Below, piece after piece: positions 44,701 through 54,278 of a DNA stretch of 64,000 bases (position 1 is the stretch's first letter; every line of letters begins with the position of its first letter). Below the pieces are notes generated by a model. It did not search any database and had not been told where the DNA came from. It saw only the letters and a list, made by a program, of their open reading frames with translations. The stretch covers positions 50,986,985 to 51,050,984 of the forward strand of contig NC_092798.1 in the NCBI RefSeq assembly GCF_918797505.1, given 5' to 3'. The position numbers and the translations under genes are program-made. Source of the stretch: Bemisia tabaci. Taxonomy: Eukaryota; Arthropoda; Insecta; Hemiptera; Aleyrodidae.

Positions 44701-47159
44701 TATTGTGTTGATCTAGTATCAAGCCACAAATAAAAAGAAAAAAATGACAAATCATTTGAGGGGCTTGGAGGACAAGGCGCATAAGTGCAGTTCTTAAAAA
44801 AATTGGGATAATCATGAACTCAACTAAAACTAGTTTGAAAGTATATTCTGTGAAAAATTGACGACTAAAATCCAACTTTAAAGTATCAAAAAGGGAATTT
44901 AAACTCACTCTCTACCATAAGGCTCCATGAAATTTTGAAACTTCGATCACATATTTCTTGAAATAGCAAAAAACTGCACTGAATACGCTTGCCCTCCAAG
45001 CCCCTGATTGCAAGTTTTGTAAACTTTAAGGTAGCTTGGCACCTAATGGCAAATTATTAAGATCCTTCTTCAGGATTCGTTTCTGATTTGAAGGCTTTAA
45101 GTAGTGTAGTTCTCTGTTAAAAAAATAAAACAAGAAAGAAAATTGGCTATCTTCCTTGGTACCAAAAAAATCCACTCACACAGGAGTGCTTCTTAGTTCG
45201 TAATGTTTTCCAGATTTTTATTTGGTTGCTAAGAGGACGGTTCTCTGTGCAACAGCCCTGTGACAAAGCTACCCTTCCCAGGCCGATCCTCTTGAGATTT
45301 TGGCGACCACCGCGATGAGGAATCATACATGACACGAGCCTTAAAGAAGTCTAGCATTAAATTTTTCGCGAAGGGGAAGGGAAAGGGAAGTGACAGATGA
45401 AGCTGCGTCAGCGTTGGTAAGTGTTTTATTTTGTTTCCTCTCTCCCTTTTCTCTTCCCTTCCCTGTGGATTAGGGCTCCTGGCGATACGACATTAAAAAA
45501 GGCGCGCAGCTCTACCTCCGAGAGCAGCACCTTATCCTTTACCTGATTGGGCTCTCCTAAGATGGTGTGGAAATGAGCTCGTCAAAAGAGTTTCCCCCTT
45601 TTTTTCCAACCAAATATCTTCTGGCGATACAACGGAAAAAGTAAATAAGTAAAATATAAACCTGAGAATGTTTTTATTGGACCGTGCAAAACTGAAATTT
45701 TCAGATGAAAGCTGCACTGAGCTGGAAGAAGTATTTTCTTTTTTAAATAAAAAGTACAATTTCATAATCTGGTGAATGCACATCAGATGTTGCTATGATT
45801 CGGCAACAGCTTCCATATGATCGAAATTTAGAGCAAATTTTCTCAAAAAATGTTGATGAAGGGGAGGCTTTTAGGCTCTTTTATGCTGATGAACAACATG
45901 CATAATTTTAACAATAATCTGATGACACTTAGCAGGTTTTGAATTTCCACTCTTTACGTACCAATGTGTAAATGCAAAAAAGACGTGTCTTAATTTTATC
46001 ATTTAAAAAACTTCTGATTATTTTTTATTCTCTACTTTACTTGTGCTCCTGCACAAGAATTCTATGTAATGCTTCACAATACCTATTTGGAAATGGTTGG
46101 AAAATACCGACTTGAATGAAAACCAATTTAAAGAGTTACCTTGGGGAGCTGTGTGGCTTCCAGAGACTTTAACCAATAGTTGATATTATCTGTGTGCTTG
46201 AACTGCAAGCCGAAAGTCTCGTATCGCCGCTGGTGCAAATCGTATATTCGGTTGAGAGGGACTAATTCTGGATGAAGGAAATGACCTAACTTCGCCAGAA
46301 CCACCCCATTCCTGAGGTTTTCCTCTAATTCTGTTGCCGGGGGTAATGGCTCTTTCAAGCATTGTTCAAGCCACCTGGAAGAAGAGTCGGATTTTTAAGA
46401 TGAAAAATTGGGGGGAACCGAAGAATTTTTAGAAGAAAAGAAGAAAGATATAGGGGCAGGAATCGTTTTTTTCAAACCAGTCTGACTTAGTTTATAGTCT
46501 TCAGTCTGGAAAGGATCAAGGTAAACAATTATATCAGCTAAACTTTCCCGGAAATGAAGGAGAAACGAATATTGGCACGGCACAATATTTAATTAAAGAT
46601 AAGAGTACCTATGTCTAGGCTTGAGCAAATATAATGCACCCGATGATTCTTTCATATGAGGCCGAGACCATTTGACATTAAAGCTACTGACAAACTGCGA
46701 TAATGTAGTTAGCATGGTCCTTCCCCCTTAATTCTTGTGTGCAGGATGTCTGCCTGCCATCCGTCTTGAAGTGACTTACCAATACAAATTCATCTTCACC
46801 TCAGTTTAAAATAAATGGGTACTCAGTCTCAGAAGGTTACCCATACCTCTTGCAGTCAGTGGCTTGAAATTTCAAGAGTCCGTTCGGCACATTGGCATGT
46901 ACAAGCTAGGAACTTTCCTTGAAATTCCAAATAGCGGGGTGACAAATTGTTTAGGTTGTACCTCAAGAATTCAAACATTTCACAATACACGACATTTTGA
47001 TTACTGATTGTTAAAGACTATTGACTGCAAAGTTTGAAAGTTTGAGCTGTGCTCACAATTTGAGAGGGGAGGGTTTTGTAGTAAAATTACTCACACTTTG
47101 GCTTCTTCCAAATGGCATAAGTACTCGTAGGCAACACTCTTTTTCCTGGCCTCATCCAT
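20572..47159 (-). CDS. IQGAP: IQGAP-family scaffold protein, 14 coding exons
   Basis: Exons in transcript order: 47159-47095, 46374-46140, 44519-44375, 41887-41736, 40822-40688, 39795-37138, 36422-36258, 33119-32940, 32272-32016, 30833-30663, 29936-29780, 29277-29156, 27161-26927, 20682-20572. All phases match; the sum is 4788 nt, or 1595 residues plus stop, close to human IQGAP1 (1657). Domains: calponin homology ~15-145 (YEYLCHLEEAK, LRNGVVLAKLG, KNMPRVIYCLHAL); WW-like ~650-677; IQ motifs near 711, 742 and 785; RasGAP-related domain ~945-1330 with FTLFNFGSSHRDEYLLLKL and AIVAPDAFDII; RasGAP C-terminus to ~1590. IQGAPs bind active Rac1/Cdc42, calmodulin and F-actin at the cell cortex and lack GAP activity. 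The Met at 47159 sits inside an exon with an upstream acceptor, and human IQGAP1 has about 30 more N-terminal residues, so an upstream exon may be missing. Confidence 0.95.
20752..22424. mobile_element. 1.67-kb foldback element flanked by TTAA
   Basis: Two near-identical inverted arms of about 690 bp (about 20752-21440 against 21730-22424) surround a ~280-bp centre. The ends are AGAGGTTGTCCCATTTTCC and its inverse, flanked on both sides by TTAA (20748-20751, 22425-22428). The target suggests piggyBac-type mobilisation. No transposase frame; the two 60-66 aa frames at 21180 and 21815-21997 are the same arm read twice. It begins about 65 bp upstream (transcript sense) of the IQGAP last exon. 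Confidence 0.85.
22869..25844 (-). CDS. LINE ORF2: endonuclease / reverse transcriptase
   Basis: An uninterrupted frame of about 990 codons. The N-terminal APE-type endonuclease has FHNVRSLRNK, FVEHWI, YGDFNVD and LSDHCS. The reverse transcriptase has ENYRPIAILPFLSKILEKVL, FDLSKAFDLVDHDIL, AQGSLLGPLLFLIYINDLP and the catalytic YADD. The C-terminus is a Jockey/CR1-type tail with YGIQLWG. The first codon at 25844 is GTG and the first in-frame ATG is at 25772; the frame is also open a little upstream, so the real start is unclear. ORF1 ends just upstream in another frame, as is common in this group. No stop or frameshift is present, so the insertion is fairly young. Confidence 0.9.
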   Translation of the reverse strand: MPTVELGTKFISLIQSQKTKLENKMRQNNLRNEVQLDVYFHNVRSLRNKDEEVLVEIKEKCSKIDILCFVEHWIKEVKDIIKLETFSLASSFNRKVKRGGGASIYVSPQVNYNQLDFEHLAIEEEFEITGIKVTSIKKVQLLKPIFILVVYRPPKGNFKVFLSNMEKLLNELKPQKNTVAIYGDFNVDMNDSKCKDNASFRLLAKSFNLKLNVENVFTRIGKNSKTLLDNCLSNFDIGNINVFDSTLSDHCSIASQTKLKGNETEPIMKRYFSARNNTIFKNAIGDYIKSKKKLTLQELHESIVENYNSSFPLKVKKMKTDNFELPSLKKIELGELIKEKNKNWELFKFHNLRKYKKLVNRANKKIKKLISNCRYSKNVERIKSAIASKKNAEVWKVIKNDLECQVVYENVSDLLMDGKLIDDPVEIANKFNDSFVNIRAKFPKTGSPALARNLMRDKNKNKNSFDFKSVTKYKVQNIIKQLNKKAAVGLDEFPNKLLLDNLELLLDPIVQGVNETISTENFPESLKLTKILPLHKKGSKKDLENYRPIAILPFLSKILEKVLYNQIYDYFEKNNLFTSSQFGFRKGKNTGLAVMTFLNQIRQLKNACSKESIVSIQFDLSKAFDLVDHDILIEKLRKYGFSTKACKLVRSFLSGRFQTTEVSKNGRKYHSNFTPSTAGVAQGSLLGPLLFLIYINDLPDFLEDNGIDLQTVIYADDINVVVKGVDIENKIKWVIDRVNKWVEDNNLKLNFAKTFILNFTKNILDFQSVKIGDKEIQTDQTVKYLGFFIDQQLNWHSHAKHIEEKIASRAFAIRKLNRKIDRESLMLYYHSNVDSIISYGIQLWGYTTGARDILLTQKKILRIIANKKKFDSCRKLFPEFNVMTVFSRYIYSTIKESIKLGYIIKEKLITNNQIQTRNILAKIEKKRGEKVDWDSLESRGIRYFNKLPKPLKELFIKSENSNLFLNNIKNYFIENPFYELKEYLDANLPNP
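25862..26122 (-). pseudogene. LINE ORF1 fragment with SGNH-like C-terminus
   Basis: 86 codons open between an in-frame stop and TAA at 25862-25864. It contains APPDTSK and SVDGIHLNSLGKDLIAEKL; Asp-x-x-His is the last catalytic block of SGNH/GDSL esterases, found in ORF1 of CR1/L2 LINEs. The rest of ORF1 is absent or out of frame. Confidence 0.75.
26927..27161 (-). CDS. IQGAP: IQGAP exon 13, RasGAP C-terminal domain
   Basis: Encodes NPHTLSDSSKSKSKKKLCHR through GVLLEIEGLPTSQFKNVQFE to FMGVEMETVEVNLQ, the RGCT domain of IQGAPs. The donor is CAG|GTAAGA; it joins in phase 0 across a 6.2-kb intron to the last exon. Confidence 0.93.
27220..27948 (+). pseudogene. Jockey-type LINE 3' fragment
   Basis: Encodes the reverse-transcriptase C-terminus (LIGKRSKLSKRNKILLYNQI, ASQLWGCA, FQSKVLQEIIGVPWFV, then EVPTVRR and LPSRF) but with a frameshift near 27280 and stops near 27490 and 27617. 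It ends in AATAAA, a C run and an A run at about 27918-27948. It is antisense to IQGAP, in the intron upstream of exon 13. Confidence 0.85.
28246..28867. mobile_element. Foldback MITE with AAAGGACCCCGC termini
   Basis: 622 bp with ~175-bp near-perfect inverted arms (28246-28423 against 28700-28867) beginning AAAGGACCCCGCACACC. The centre is GC-rich with a CTCTCTCCCGCACTCG stretch. No transposase. No clear target-site duplication seen. Confidence 0.75.
29156..33119 (-). CDS. IQGAP: IQGAP exons 8-12, end of GRD and linker
   Basis: Exons 33119-32940, 32272-32016, 30833-30663, 29936-29780 and 29277-29156. Landmarks: FKRFFRDCCDVEELETYYSV, DPLHELLDDLG, LTLVNKFEVEENKE, then a charged linker and NCLENQKLKK. 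This is the end of the RasGAP-related domain and the coiled segment before the C-terminal domain. The split codons agree at every join. Confidence 0.92.
30918..31232. mobile_element. hAT MITE with CAGTGTTC termini
   Basis: 315 bp with ends CAGTGTTCrAAACTCAC and its inverse, and an 8-bp duplication ATCAGGCG / ATCAGGCA (7 of 8). CAGTGTTC is a classic hAT terminus. In an IQGAP intron. Confidence 0.82.
32620..32690 (-). ncRNA. Degenerate hammerhead-like motif of a Penelope-like element
   Basis: The minus strand reads CTGAAAATGACTC, a TT-rich loop, then GAGTTGAAACG. The order CTGA-nnn-stem-GAAA-CG is the hammerhead core used by Penelope-like elements (usually CTGAAGATGAC...GTCGAAACG). The five-pair stem is kept, but the conserved GA after CTGA-n is AA, so it is probably inactive. 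No Penelope protein was found nearby. Confidence 0.4.
33508..35918. mobile_element. 2.4-kb foldback element, GGGCCTGTTGCA termini, with nested insertion
   Basis: The outer ends are ATGGGCCTGTTGCA and its inverse. Long inverted arms (about 33650-34140 against 34480-35770) are interrupted on the right by a hAT MITE at 34634-35453. ATCA flanks both ends and may be a duplication. The centre (34156-34470) has a minus-strand frame ending VKG|GTAAGT, possibly a broken transposase exon. Superfamily unknown. Confidence 0.72.
34634..35453. mobile_element. 820-bp hAT MITE nested in the foldback
   Basis: The ends are TAGGGCTGTGCGAATA and its exact inverse, with a perfect 8-bp duplication GAAAATGG at 34626-34633 and 35454-35461. 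The intact left arm of the host element supplies the empty site: CATGAAAATGGCTA in inverse at about 33983. Interior GCGAATAG repeats near both ends may be transposase-binding sites. Confidence 0.88.
36008..36096 (-). other. Candidate 89-nt cassette (poison) exon in IQGAP
   Basis: Lies in the intron between IQGAP exons 7 and 8. It has a strong acceptor (TTTTTTACAG), a strong donor (AAG|GTGAGA) and an open frame of 29 codons in the phase supplied by exon 7. Inclusion would add 89 nt, shift the frame and hit a stop a few codons into exon 8. It is not needed for the conserved protein, which reads straight from exon 7 to exon 8. Confidence 0.35.
36258..36422 (-). CDS. IQGAP: IQGAP exon 7, GRD core
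   Basis: 55 codons from VIGHLIYYQFFNSAIVAP to LLQFAASKKG, phase 0 at both ends. Vertebrate IQGAPs read YYRYMNPAIVAP at this place; here the segment is YYQFFNSAIVAP, with changes at the R, M and P positions. Confidence 0.92.
36702..36888. mobile_element. pogo/Tigger-like MITE
   Basis: 187 bp, ends CAGTCTGCCCTCT / AGAGGGTCGTCTG, flanked by TA on both sides. Inner CCGCTATTGAGAGG and CCGCTATAAAGAG boxes resemble Tigger ends. Lies between IQGAP exons 6 and 7. Confidence 0.65.
37138..39795 (-). CDS. IQGAP: IQGAP large central exon (886 codons)
   Basis: One exon of 2658 nt, phase 0 at both ends, covering residues 245-1130. It contains the IQGAP repeat region (about 250-640; NALD/NAAL motifs repeat), a degenerate WW-like segment near SPWISYITKKKHKVF, the IQ motifs IINFQACCRGYLFREKL, IIQRWWRNTLLLKK and IIKIQALWRGRMVRQ, a coiled coil, and the start of the GRD. 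The frame runs 36 nt past the donor (AAG|GTATTC at 37137), so a plain ORF call would end with an artefactual tail. Confidence 0.95.
41700..41731. repeat. Poly(A) run of 32
   Basis: Begins within 5 bases of the IQGAP exon 4 donor (transcript strand: T run). Confidence 0.95.
41736..41887 (-). CDS. IQGAP: IQGAP exon 4 beside a poly(A/T) tract
   Basis: Encodes DEEVLAVQDEITERGIKMPA through NNAISSK, matching the segment after the CH domain in IQGAPs. The 5' splice site reads AAG|GTTGT and then runs into 32 T on the transcript strand, a poor donor (no A at +3, no AAGT). Confidence 0.88.
42448..43413 (+). pseudogene. Dead mariner transposon
   Basis: 966 bp, flanked by TA, with long (~115-bp) imperfect inverted ends starting CCAGGTCTGCTC / CAAGGTTTTTCC. 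The plus strand keeps transposase pieces: an N-terminal helix-turn-helix region ending in KTGQEPVEDEKHG, SEGSVHSVLIEYLDMHRVLGK, then NRVSISLELLERSHNDP and RIIFGDKT where GDET is usual. Several stops and frameshifts; the last catalytic region is deleted. Confidence 0.85.
44375..46374 (-). CDS. IQGAP: IQGAP exons 2-3, CH domain core
   Basis: Exon 46374-46140 holds ATELEENLRNGVVLAKLG and HTDNINYWL; exon 44519-44375 holds TFHPETTDVYDKKNMPRV and IYCLHALSRHLFKNG. Together they form most of the actin-binding calponin homology domain. The junction phases are 1/0/1. The intron between them (44520-46139) holds no recognised element. Confidence 0.93.
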
Positions 47160-47169
47160 AATTGTGTAC
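47095..47169 (-). CDS. IQGAP: IQGAP first recognised exon
   Basis: Encodes MDEARKKSVAYEYLCHLEEA and ends KV split across a GTGAGT donor; the next exon opens with WLEQCLKEPLPP, as in IQGAP CH domains. The acceptor AG at 47170-47171 has a weak pyrimidine tract. Two codons (T, I) lie in frame between the acceptor and the Met, so translation may start upstream. Confidence 0.8.
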
Positions 47170-48931
47170 CTATGATTTAGCAGTTGAATTGAAAAGCTTG
47201 AAGATCCGTCATAATGATAAAATTGGCCGAAACAATATCACACCATTAATCACTGGACAAAAAGTGAAGCAAGATAAAATTCATGACTGATTACGAGGAA
47301 CGACGAACGACAGACAATGGCTAAGATTGTTTACAATCACCCGTGTTCCCTCCAAAATTCTCAAACGACTAATCCAAAGATTATCTTTCCTCCCAGCGAA
47401 ACATTATTAAGCTTAAAAGTTTCTCATGCTCTAACATAATTTACTTTATAAGATAGTAAATTTTTAAAATTTTTCTTTAACTTATGCTTATTTTCGATAG
47501 TTTTAGACAAAACTTCCGTTGATAACAACAATATGCTAATCATGCTATAGTCTTTGCTTGGCTGTAAACAGACTACATAACCTATGAAGAACTTGCGTTC
47601 GCTTTGGTGATGTTTCGTGTCAGTGAAAGAAAGTGATATCGTGTAATCTTGTCATAACGAAGCGAGCCGGTATGCATTTATTTCTTGATTATTTTACCAT
47701 GCATTAGAATTTTAAAATAGCGATAAAATTCCTAATAACTTGAAACCCTCAAGCTGTAAGTGTGGATGTTCCACCTCATCTGTTAAGACTCTGCTCTGCC
47801 ATGTGTATGAGAGTGACTCAAAAACTTGGCGAGCTAAAATATTGCTTTTAATCACTGAAGAACTCTCCGCATCTATAATTCAAGCAATGAAATAGATATG
47901 TAATGGAGGGTATTGCATTCTCTTCACCAGTCAGTAGACCACCGTAACGATGAATTGAATTTTTTATCAGCGCTAGAGTTCTTTATCAGATTTTGAGACG
48001 AACGTCAATCACATTTGAGAGATTTTCACATGTGCCAATTCCTTATTAGCCTTTTCTTCGACAAACCAATGCATGCATTCAAATGCCACCATCGGCGGAC
48101 CATTACTCCTTGCAGACAGAGCAGGCAACATGACGTCTCTTCTTTTCGTTATCTTAATCATCAACTGGTTTTTTCCCTCACATGTCTTATTGGTAACCCT
48201 TAAGATTACATTAGCAACTTTTCCTTTATATTAGCAATTTTAAGTCTCATATTAGTGATAAAAGGTTACATCCTCACAATGAGTAGGTCAGTTACTGCTA
48301 ATCGGTGTGTCTGGTAGTTTGGTGTGCTGCATCTGGTTCGTCATTTTTTGATTTGACGACCTCTCAAGAACAAGGATCTGTCTAAATCGAATTTTCTGTG
48401 ATTATTTTACAAAAAATGGGGCTGAGAAAGAAATTCATCAGCCTTTTTACATGCACTAGTTGGTAGAAATGTTGCAACATCTGATCGATGGTCAAGAAGA
48501 ACTCATGTGCTCTCGTTAGCAGGGAAGATGAGATAGATGATAAGTGAAAGAGTGTCGAATGATAACAGTGTGTGGGGCAGTATTTTCACACACATAAGGA
48601 CAGACAAAAATTTCTTTAAGGGAGCGTTTGCAAGAATGCCAAAAAAAATCACTTCTCAGCCCTGTTTTTCTCAATATGAGCATTATCATTTAAATTTCCA
48701 CGGCTCATTTCATTTATTTATTTCAATTCCATTTCAATGGCTCATCATTGTCAGGAGATTGCGTAAAACATAAAACAAAATAATAACCTAGTTTAGCTGG
48801 CACTGAATTTCTCGGTATTCTGTGCAGGGTCCTGTAAGAATCTTTTTGAAAATAACCATATGTTTACAGGTTTTACAATAAATTAAGTGGAGGCGTTCAT
48901 TCTTACAATCAATAAATTTTACTACCGAATG

Positions 48932-49135
48932 CAAGGTACACTCTACTACAGGTATGGACAAACGGGGTGCCCAAGTAGCAGCGCTGAGAAAATCGGCGAT
49001 CGAGTGATGTATGAAGTCGTTCCGTCCATTTGCCGCGCAGGTCTTCGCAGTCGTACTCTCGATGCTGTCAAATCTACGCGTTTTGACGACTTTCTAAAAT
49101 TCCATTTGTCCATACCTGTAGTAGAGTGTACCTTG
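48932..49135. mobile_element. hAT-like MITE, copy 2 (inverted to copy 1)
   Basis: 204 bp, same family as 12221-12425 but in the opposite orientation, with a perfect 8-bp duplication ACCGAATG at 48924-48931 and 49136-49143. Confidence 0.85.
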
Positions 49136-50606
49136 ACCGAATGGGCACAGGTTTTTGAAGTAGGGTAATTCTACTCTCTCAGGTTGGTAGCCTCATGCCG
49201 CTCTCTGATTGGCCGACTCCAACTCGCCTTCTTGTATCATCCTCTCTCTCGTTGTTCATATTCATGTAGCTCTTTTGATACAATACTATCTCCCATGTAT
49301 TTCACGCTTGAAATAACTGTTATTTATTTCTCGCGCTTATCCACCCTCTATCATTCACTTCTAATTTGAGTCAAATCCTCTGTTTAGGCTCCGACCACAG
49401 AGCTGTAATTGTTCCGCAGCCAAAGTATCAAAGTGTGCAACTCCATTCGCAACGTTGCAGGCTTACTGCCATACTTTATGTTTTCTTTGAAAAACTAGTT
49501 AATGTAATTTATTGAAAAGTTCCTGGATTTTTCTTCTTTATCAGCAGAAAATTCTGTAAGAACATCAAGCTTTGAAGTTGGTTTGTTTCTTTTTGTCAAA
49601 GAAATGTTGAAGCTCTGCAATGGAGATACTTTGTCTCCCTCTTTTGCCATTTATAGCAGAATCCATTGATCTCTGTGTTGAACACCAAAAAGAGCGTCAT
49701 GCTCCGGTCTAAGAAGTTGGTAACTTCCTCTTCATAAATGTGTCTCTCGAAACTTCCAAATCAGTGACTCGTCATGCTTGGAGATAAATGTGATTATTAC
49801 AATGGAGAAGTGAAATTTGTTGCATGAAAGTCATGATCAAATTTTTATTTTCTGATTCCAGGTTGACAACCTCTGGTGTGTAATATTTTCTGTTTTTTCA
49901 CCTCATTGGAGTTTTATCAGAGCGGAGGAACGGCTATTTAAGCAGGTATTATTTTTGGACTTGTTTTTTTCTCTTTTACTTACTTGAGGAAAAATTTGTA
50001 TGGTCTTCTCGTAAGTCCTATGGTAAGATGTATGTTTGAGTTTCTTGCCAAATTAAGTCCAACGTGCGTCAATTTGGCATTGTCTGTGTCTCAAAGAAAT
50101 TTTCTAAATAGGCCACCAGACAGAGTTAGAATCAGAAGAAAACATCGCATGCTTTCTCTTCAAAATCTTAGGTAGAAAACAGTTCCCTAATTGGAAACTT
50201 TGAAATGCAACTCCTAAACAAGGTAAAAACAATTATTTTCAACACAGATCAAATAGAAGTTAGACTCTACAAATGACGTCATTCGTATTTTTGCCATTTC
50301 ACCAATGTTAATTGTAAACACCCATATTTTGTTTAGGAGTTACTTTGCAGACTTCCAGTTGTGTGATTCGTTTTCCTCGTAAAATTTTGAAGAGAAAACA
50401 TGATGCTTAGTGCTTTAATCCTACCTTAATGAGAGGCTCATTTTCCAAAAAATGGCATTTTCGACTCGATTTAACGACTTTTCCTCTCAATTTCACTGAG
50501 AATATTCTCTGGGCTTACGAATAAACTGCTACACACGCTCAGTTCTGTCACTTCCTGTTTAAGTTCAACCTCCCATTAAAGTTTGCCAGGTAGTAAATAC
50601 CCTAAG

Positions 50607-51801
50607 GGTCATTCTATGCCAATCAACCGGACCAGTTTACCACCCGTCTTGGATTTGCGCGATTTTTTTAATTTGCTCTTTAAGTCAAAGGACAAGAAAG
50701 TCCAAATTGTTAGCCCAAAATACTCTGTAGGTCTTGAGAAAAAAATGATCAAAGTTTTGATGATTTTTTAGAAATTGCATCTCTTGAATCACGAAAACAG
50801 CTGTGCCTGCCCTTTGAGAAATCTCTGTAAAAATTTGAGTTTTAAAGATATCTGGCCAAATCGGGCACCCATTTTTGGATTGTATAAGCGGCATTCCATG
50901 TGAAATCACCCAGCTTTCAGAAAATTTGTTACTTGGCTGACTCAGAAATTGACGAAGGTATGAATACATATTCATTTACGTTCAAAAAGACCAAAAATAT
51001 TCTATTTTAATTTAGCACTGCAGCGTTGCCATATGACTTTGATATATGGAAAAAATGCTGTTAGCGGTAAATAAAATAGCTTACAAAGAAATTATGCTAT
51101 TGGAGGAATCAAAAAAAGAAACTTTAGCTCTTTGTATGGACTTTCAACACAATGCAACCCAATTTCTTCACCCTCAAATTTTAATGGTTTAATTTAGGCC
51201 TTGAAATTGGGCCGAAATTTGCCAATTTGACCAATTTAAGGCTGATATTTGAAGAGGAAGGAATAAATGCTAAGGACTGGAAATTTTACTGCTAGTAGAT
51301 CTACACCAAGGAAACTAAATGATCAAATATCAGCGTACAGATATTTACCCTTTTTCTGTGAGAGTTGCTCCAAGATAGCTTACATTCAAATTTCACCCAA
51401 GTTCAGCCCGCTACAACTCAAAAGGGTCTTATAATTCCCAAAATTTCAGGTTACTTGGAACCCCTGGCGGTTTTGGTCCACGAAACATTTTTTCATATCA
51501 TGCATACTCTCAGTGACCTGTGTACAAATTTTTAGCCAGATGTCTTCAAAATTCAATTTTTAAGTACAGAGATTTTTCAAAGGGCAGGCACAGCCGTTTT
51601 AGTGATTCGAGAAGTGCAATTTTTGAAAAATCATCAAAACTTTGATCATTTTTTTCTCAAGACCTACTGGGTATTTTGGACTAAAAATGTAGACTTTCTT
51701 GTATTTTGACTTTAAGAACAAATAAATAAAAAAAATTGTGCAAATCTGAGATGGGTGGTGAACTTTTTTCATTTTTTTGGTTGAGATGGCATGGAATGAC
51801 C
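50607..51801. mobile_element. 1.2-kb foldback element, GGTCATTCyATGCCA termini
   Basis: Inverted arms of about 260 bp at each end (for example AGGGCAGGCACAGC at about 50806-51599, in inverse). CCTAAG flanks both ends (50601-50606, 51802-51807) as a possible 6-bp duplication. The middle has no coding frame. Confidence 0.72.
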
Positions 51802-54278
51802 CCTAAGTTTTAGCTGCACAACTAAACAGTTTAATTCATGCATAATCTTAGCAATGTTGAAATGGGTATAAGCTGTTTGGTCGGAAAGGTCCTCATATGA
51901 TGCTTACATATGGATAACTCTGAAGTTAGTCTGTACCAAAAAAGAAGTATGGGAAAGACTTGGATTTCCATCAAATTACTGCGGTATTTTGAAGCAGAGG
52001 TTTTAAAACTTTTTAATCCTATTATTAAAAAAAAGATTGAAAATGGAGGAGAAAACCAACTTTTTAAATTTTAATTTCAGGAAAGAATACTATAACATTC
52101 TAAATTATGTTTTAAATTCTAAAATTAAGTCTGATGCTTTTAAGATTTCCCTGCATTTGCAAGTGAGACCCGAGACTGCTCAATTTGGTCGGGGATGCAA
52201 CTCTCTCAGTCATCCTAAATGACAGGCTCTGATTAGTTTTTCAGTATGATCATCCGTGTTGTAGTAAGAATCAGTCCGATCATTTCTTTTAAAACCAACT
52301 GATAAGCTGTCTTTACATTGACATTGACTGTTCTCATAGTTTATGGTCAGCAAAGAACTCAATGAATAAGAAAATCAACTAGGAAAGAAAAAATCGGAAA
52401 CATCAGATTTTTCATTTATTTCAGTTAATAACATCATTAAAACAAAAGAAAAATATTGGAAGACAAATTTTTGATAAAATCGAGACTAAACTCTTAAACC
52501 TAACACTAGTAGAGTGATACTAGTAAAGATCTTGCAGGCGAAGCACAGAATTTACTGAGCAGGATAGTTTTTCACATCTGGGCAAATCTGTGTTTCACCA
52601 TTGCACAGAAAATACTTTCATTTTATTGCATTAGAAACAACTCCACCCAATGGCTGTTATTCCTAGCTGATATTTCAATGTTTTGTTTGAAGCACACAAT
52701 TGAATGGTTTTTTCAAGGAAAATCGTTTATGATAGCGCCAAAGTAGCAGTCAAAAGATTTACTATTCACCTGTTTTGATTCAGAATGAAAAAAGTGATGC
52801 ATCTATGTGAAGACAGTTCCACACATGGCTAAGTGTAACAGTCCTGCATTAGACTCTTTGAAGAGCAGGCGGGTGGTATCATTTCCAATGCATTGGTCTG
52901 ATCCAATACAAAAGTTTTATAAACAATGAAAATTAATCATATCGACTTTCAAAATAACTGTAATAATAAGCAAACACTATATTTTAGCAGCTCGCTCATC
53001 CTTCGGTAGCTTACCCTGGTAGTTTTTATCGTCTAAGGATATTTAACAGAGAGTTTAACGGAGAGAGGATTCGATATTCACAATTTGTTCTCTTTCAAAA
53101 TGTATTGTCTCAAATGAATCAACAAGGTTACTAATAGGTAGCAAAATAACAAAGACTTTTTAGATATCTGATGCATTAATAAAAAAAAAAGTTCACATTG
53201 AGAATTACATATTTGCAGGATCTATTTTCACTAATATCTTACATGGGTATTTACATAATCTGAGTTTTATCTGCTGCTTAAAACTAACCATCTATTGAGC
53301 GTCAGTATGTATGTGTGAATCCAGTCCTTTCCCAGGCGATTCATTGAAATCTGAAACACAGCTTCTCTTTTTAATAATGCAATTATTACAATTTTTAAAG
53401 TTAGTAGCCTAGTAGCTGAGAAATCTTCGTCAGTTCTCAGTATATAAATTTCAACATGCAGAAATAATCACCGGTAGTTTCTCTGAACAATTGACGGAAT
53501 GGCTTTTGTTGATAACGTAAAAAAAGAGAATTAAAAGAATCTAACACAAAGTAACAGCAGGTGGTTGAATTTGGAACTTATTAAATTTGTTTGAGGGTCT
53601 TGAGATGTTAATATCCCTTAGTATGGGAATATTTTACCATCATTTTGATGCTGAGAACACCCAGAAATGTCAAGCTGAACAAGAGTTACAGTCGTCTTAA
53701 TTACACGAAACATAGTTGTAATAAATTTCTTTCCAAAATTTTAATGTGCCGTGTTTCAGGTTTTGAAATGTTGGTCTTTATTGCAACCTCATGCTCTCTT
53801 CTTACACAGAAATGAAATAAACTGCTGGAATCTAAGAGAATGTTTTCAGCAAAAAGTCAGGAACCGATTATTTGATTAAATTTGACAAAAAATGCCCTCC
53901 TGAATAATTTTCTCTGTGGTACTTTTGAAAGTGGAGGACCACATTTGACCAAAAGGAGCATTATTCTCGCTTTGACATTGTGTAAGATCTCACAAGAATG
54001 ATTACATTACTGTAACAGAACGATTTATACCAGTTTTTTTAAAAGTCTACATTAAAAGGAATACTTTTCAAATGAATTGAAATCTGCAAAACTTAATCCA
54101 AACTGGCTTAAAACTCCTGTACATCAAAACTTATAGAAGGAGTAATTTACATGAAATCTTTTGTACACACTTTTCATGTCCTTCTCAAGTCTTTATGGTT
54201 CAGGACTAAGTTTTTTATGGTTCATTCAAATTCTGATATGATTAAAAGCTTGAGAAATTTCGTTTTTATATTTTCCAT

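Larger units (their letters stand above)
47172..54278. other. Gap between IQGAP and the Ig gene
   Basis: Holds a hAT MITE (48932-49135), a foldback (50607-51801) and otherwise AT-rich DNA. The IQGAP promoter and any 5' exon should be here, but I cannot place them. A minus-strand AATAAA at 53777-53782 could end the Ig-gene transcript about 500 nt after its stop. Confidence 0.45.
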
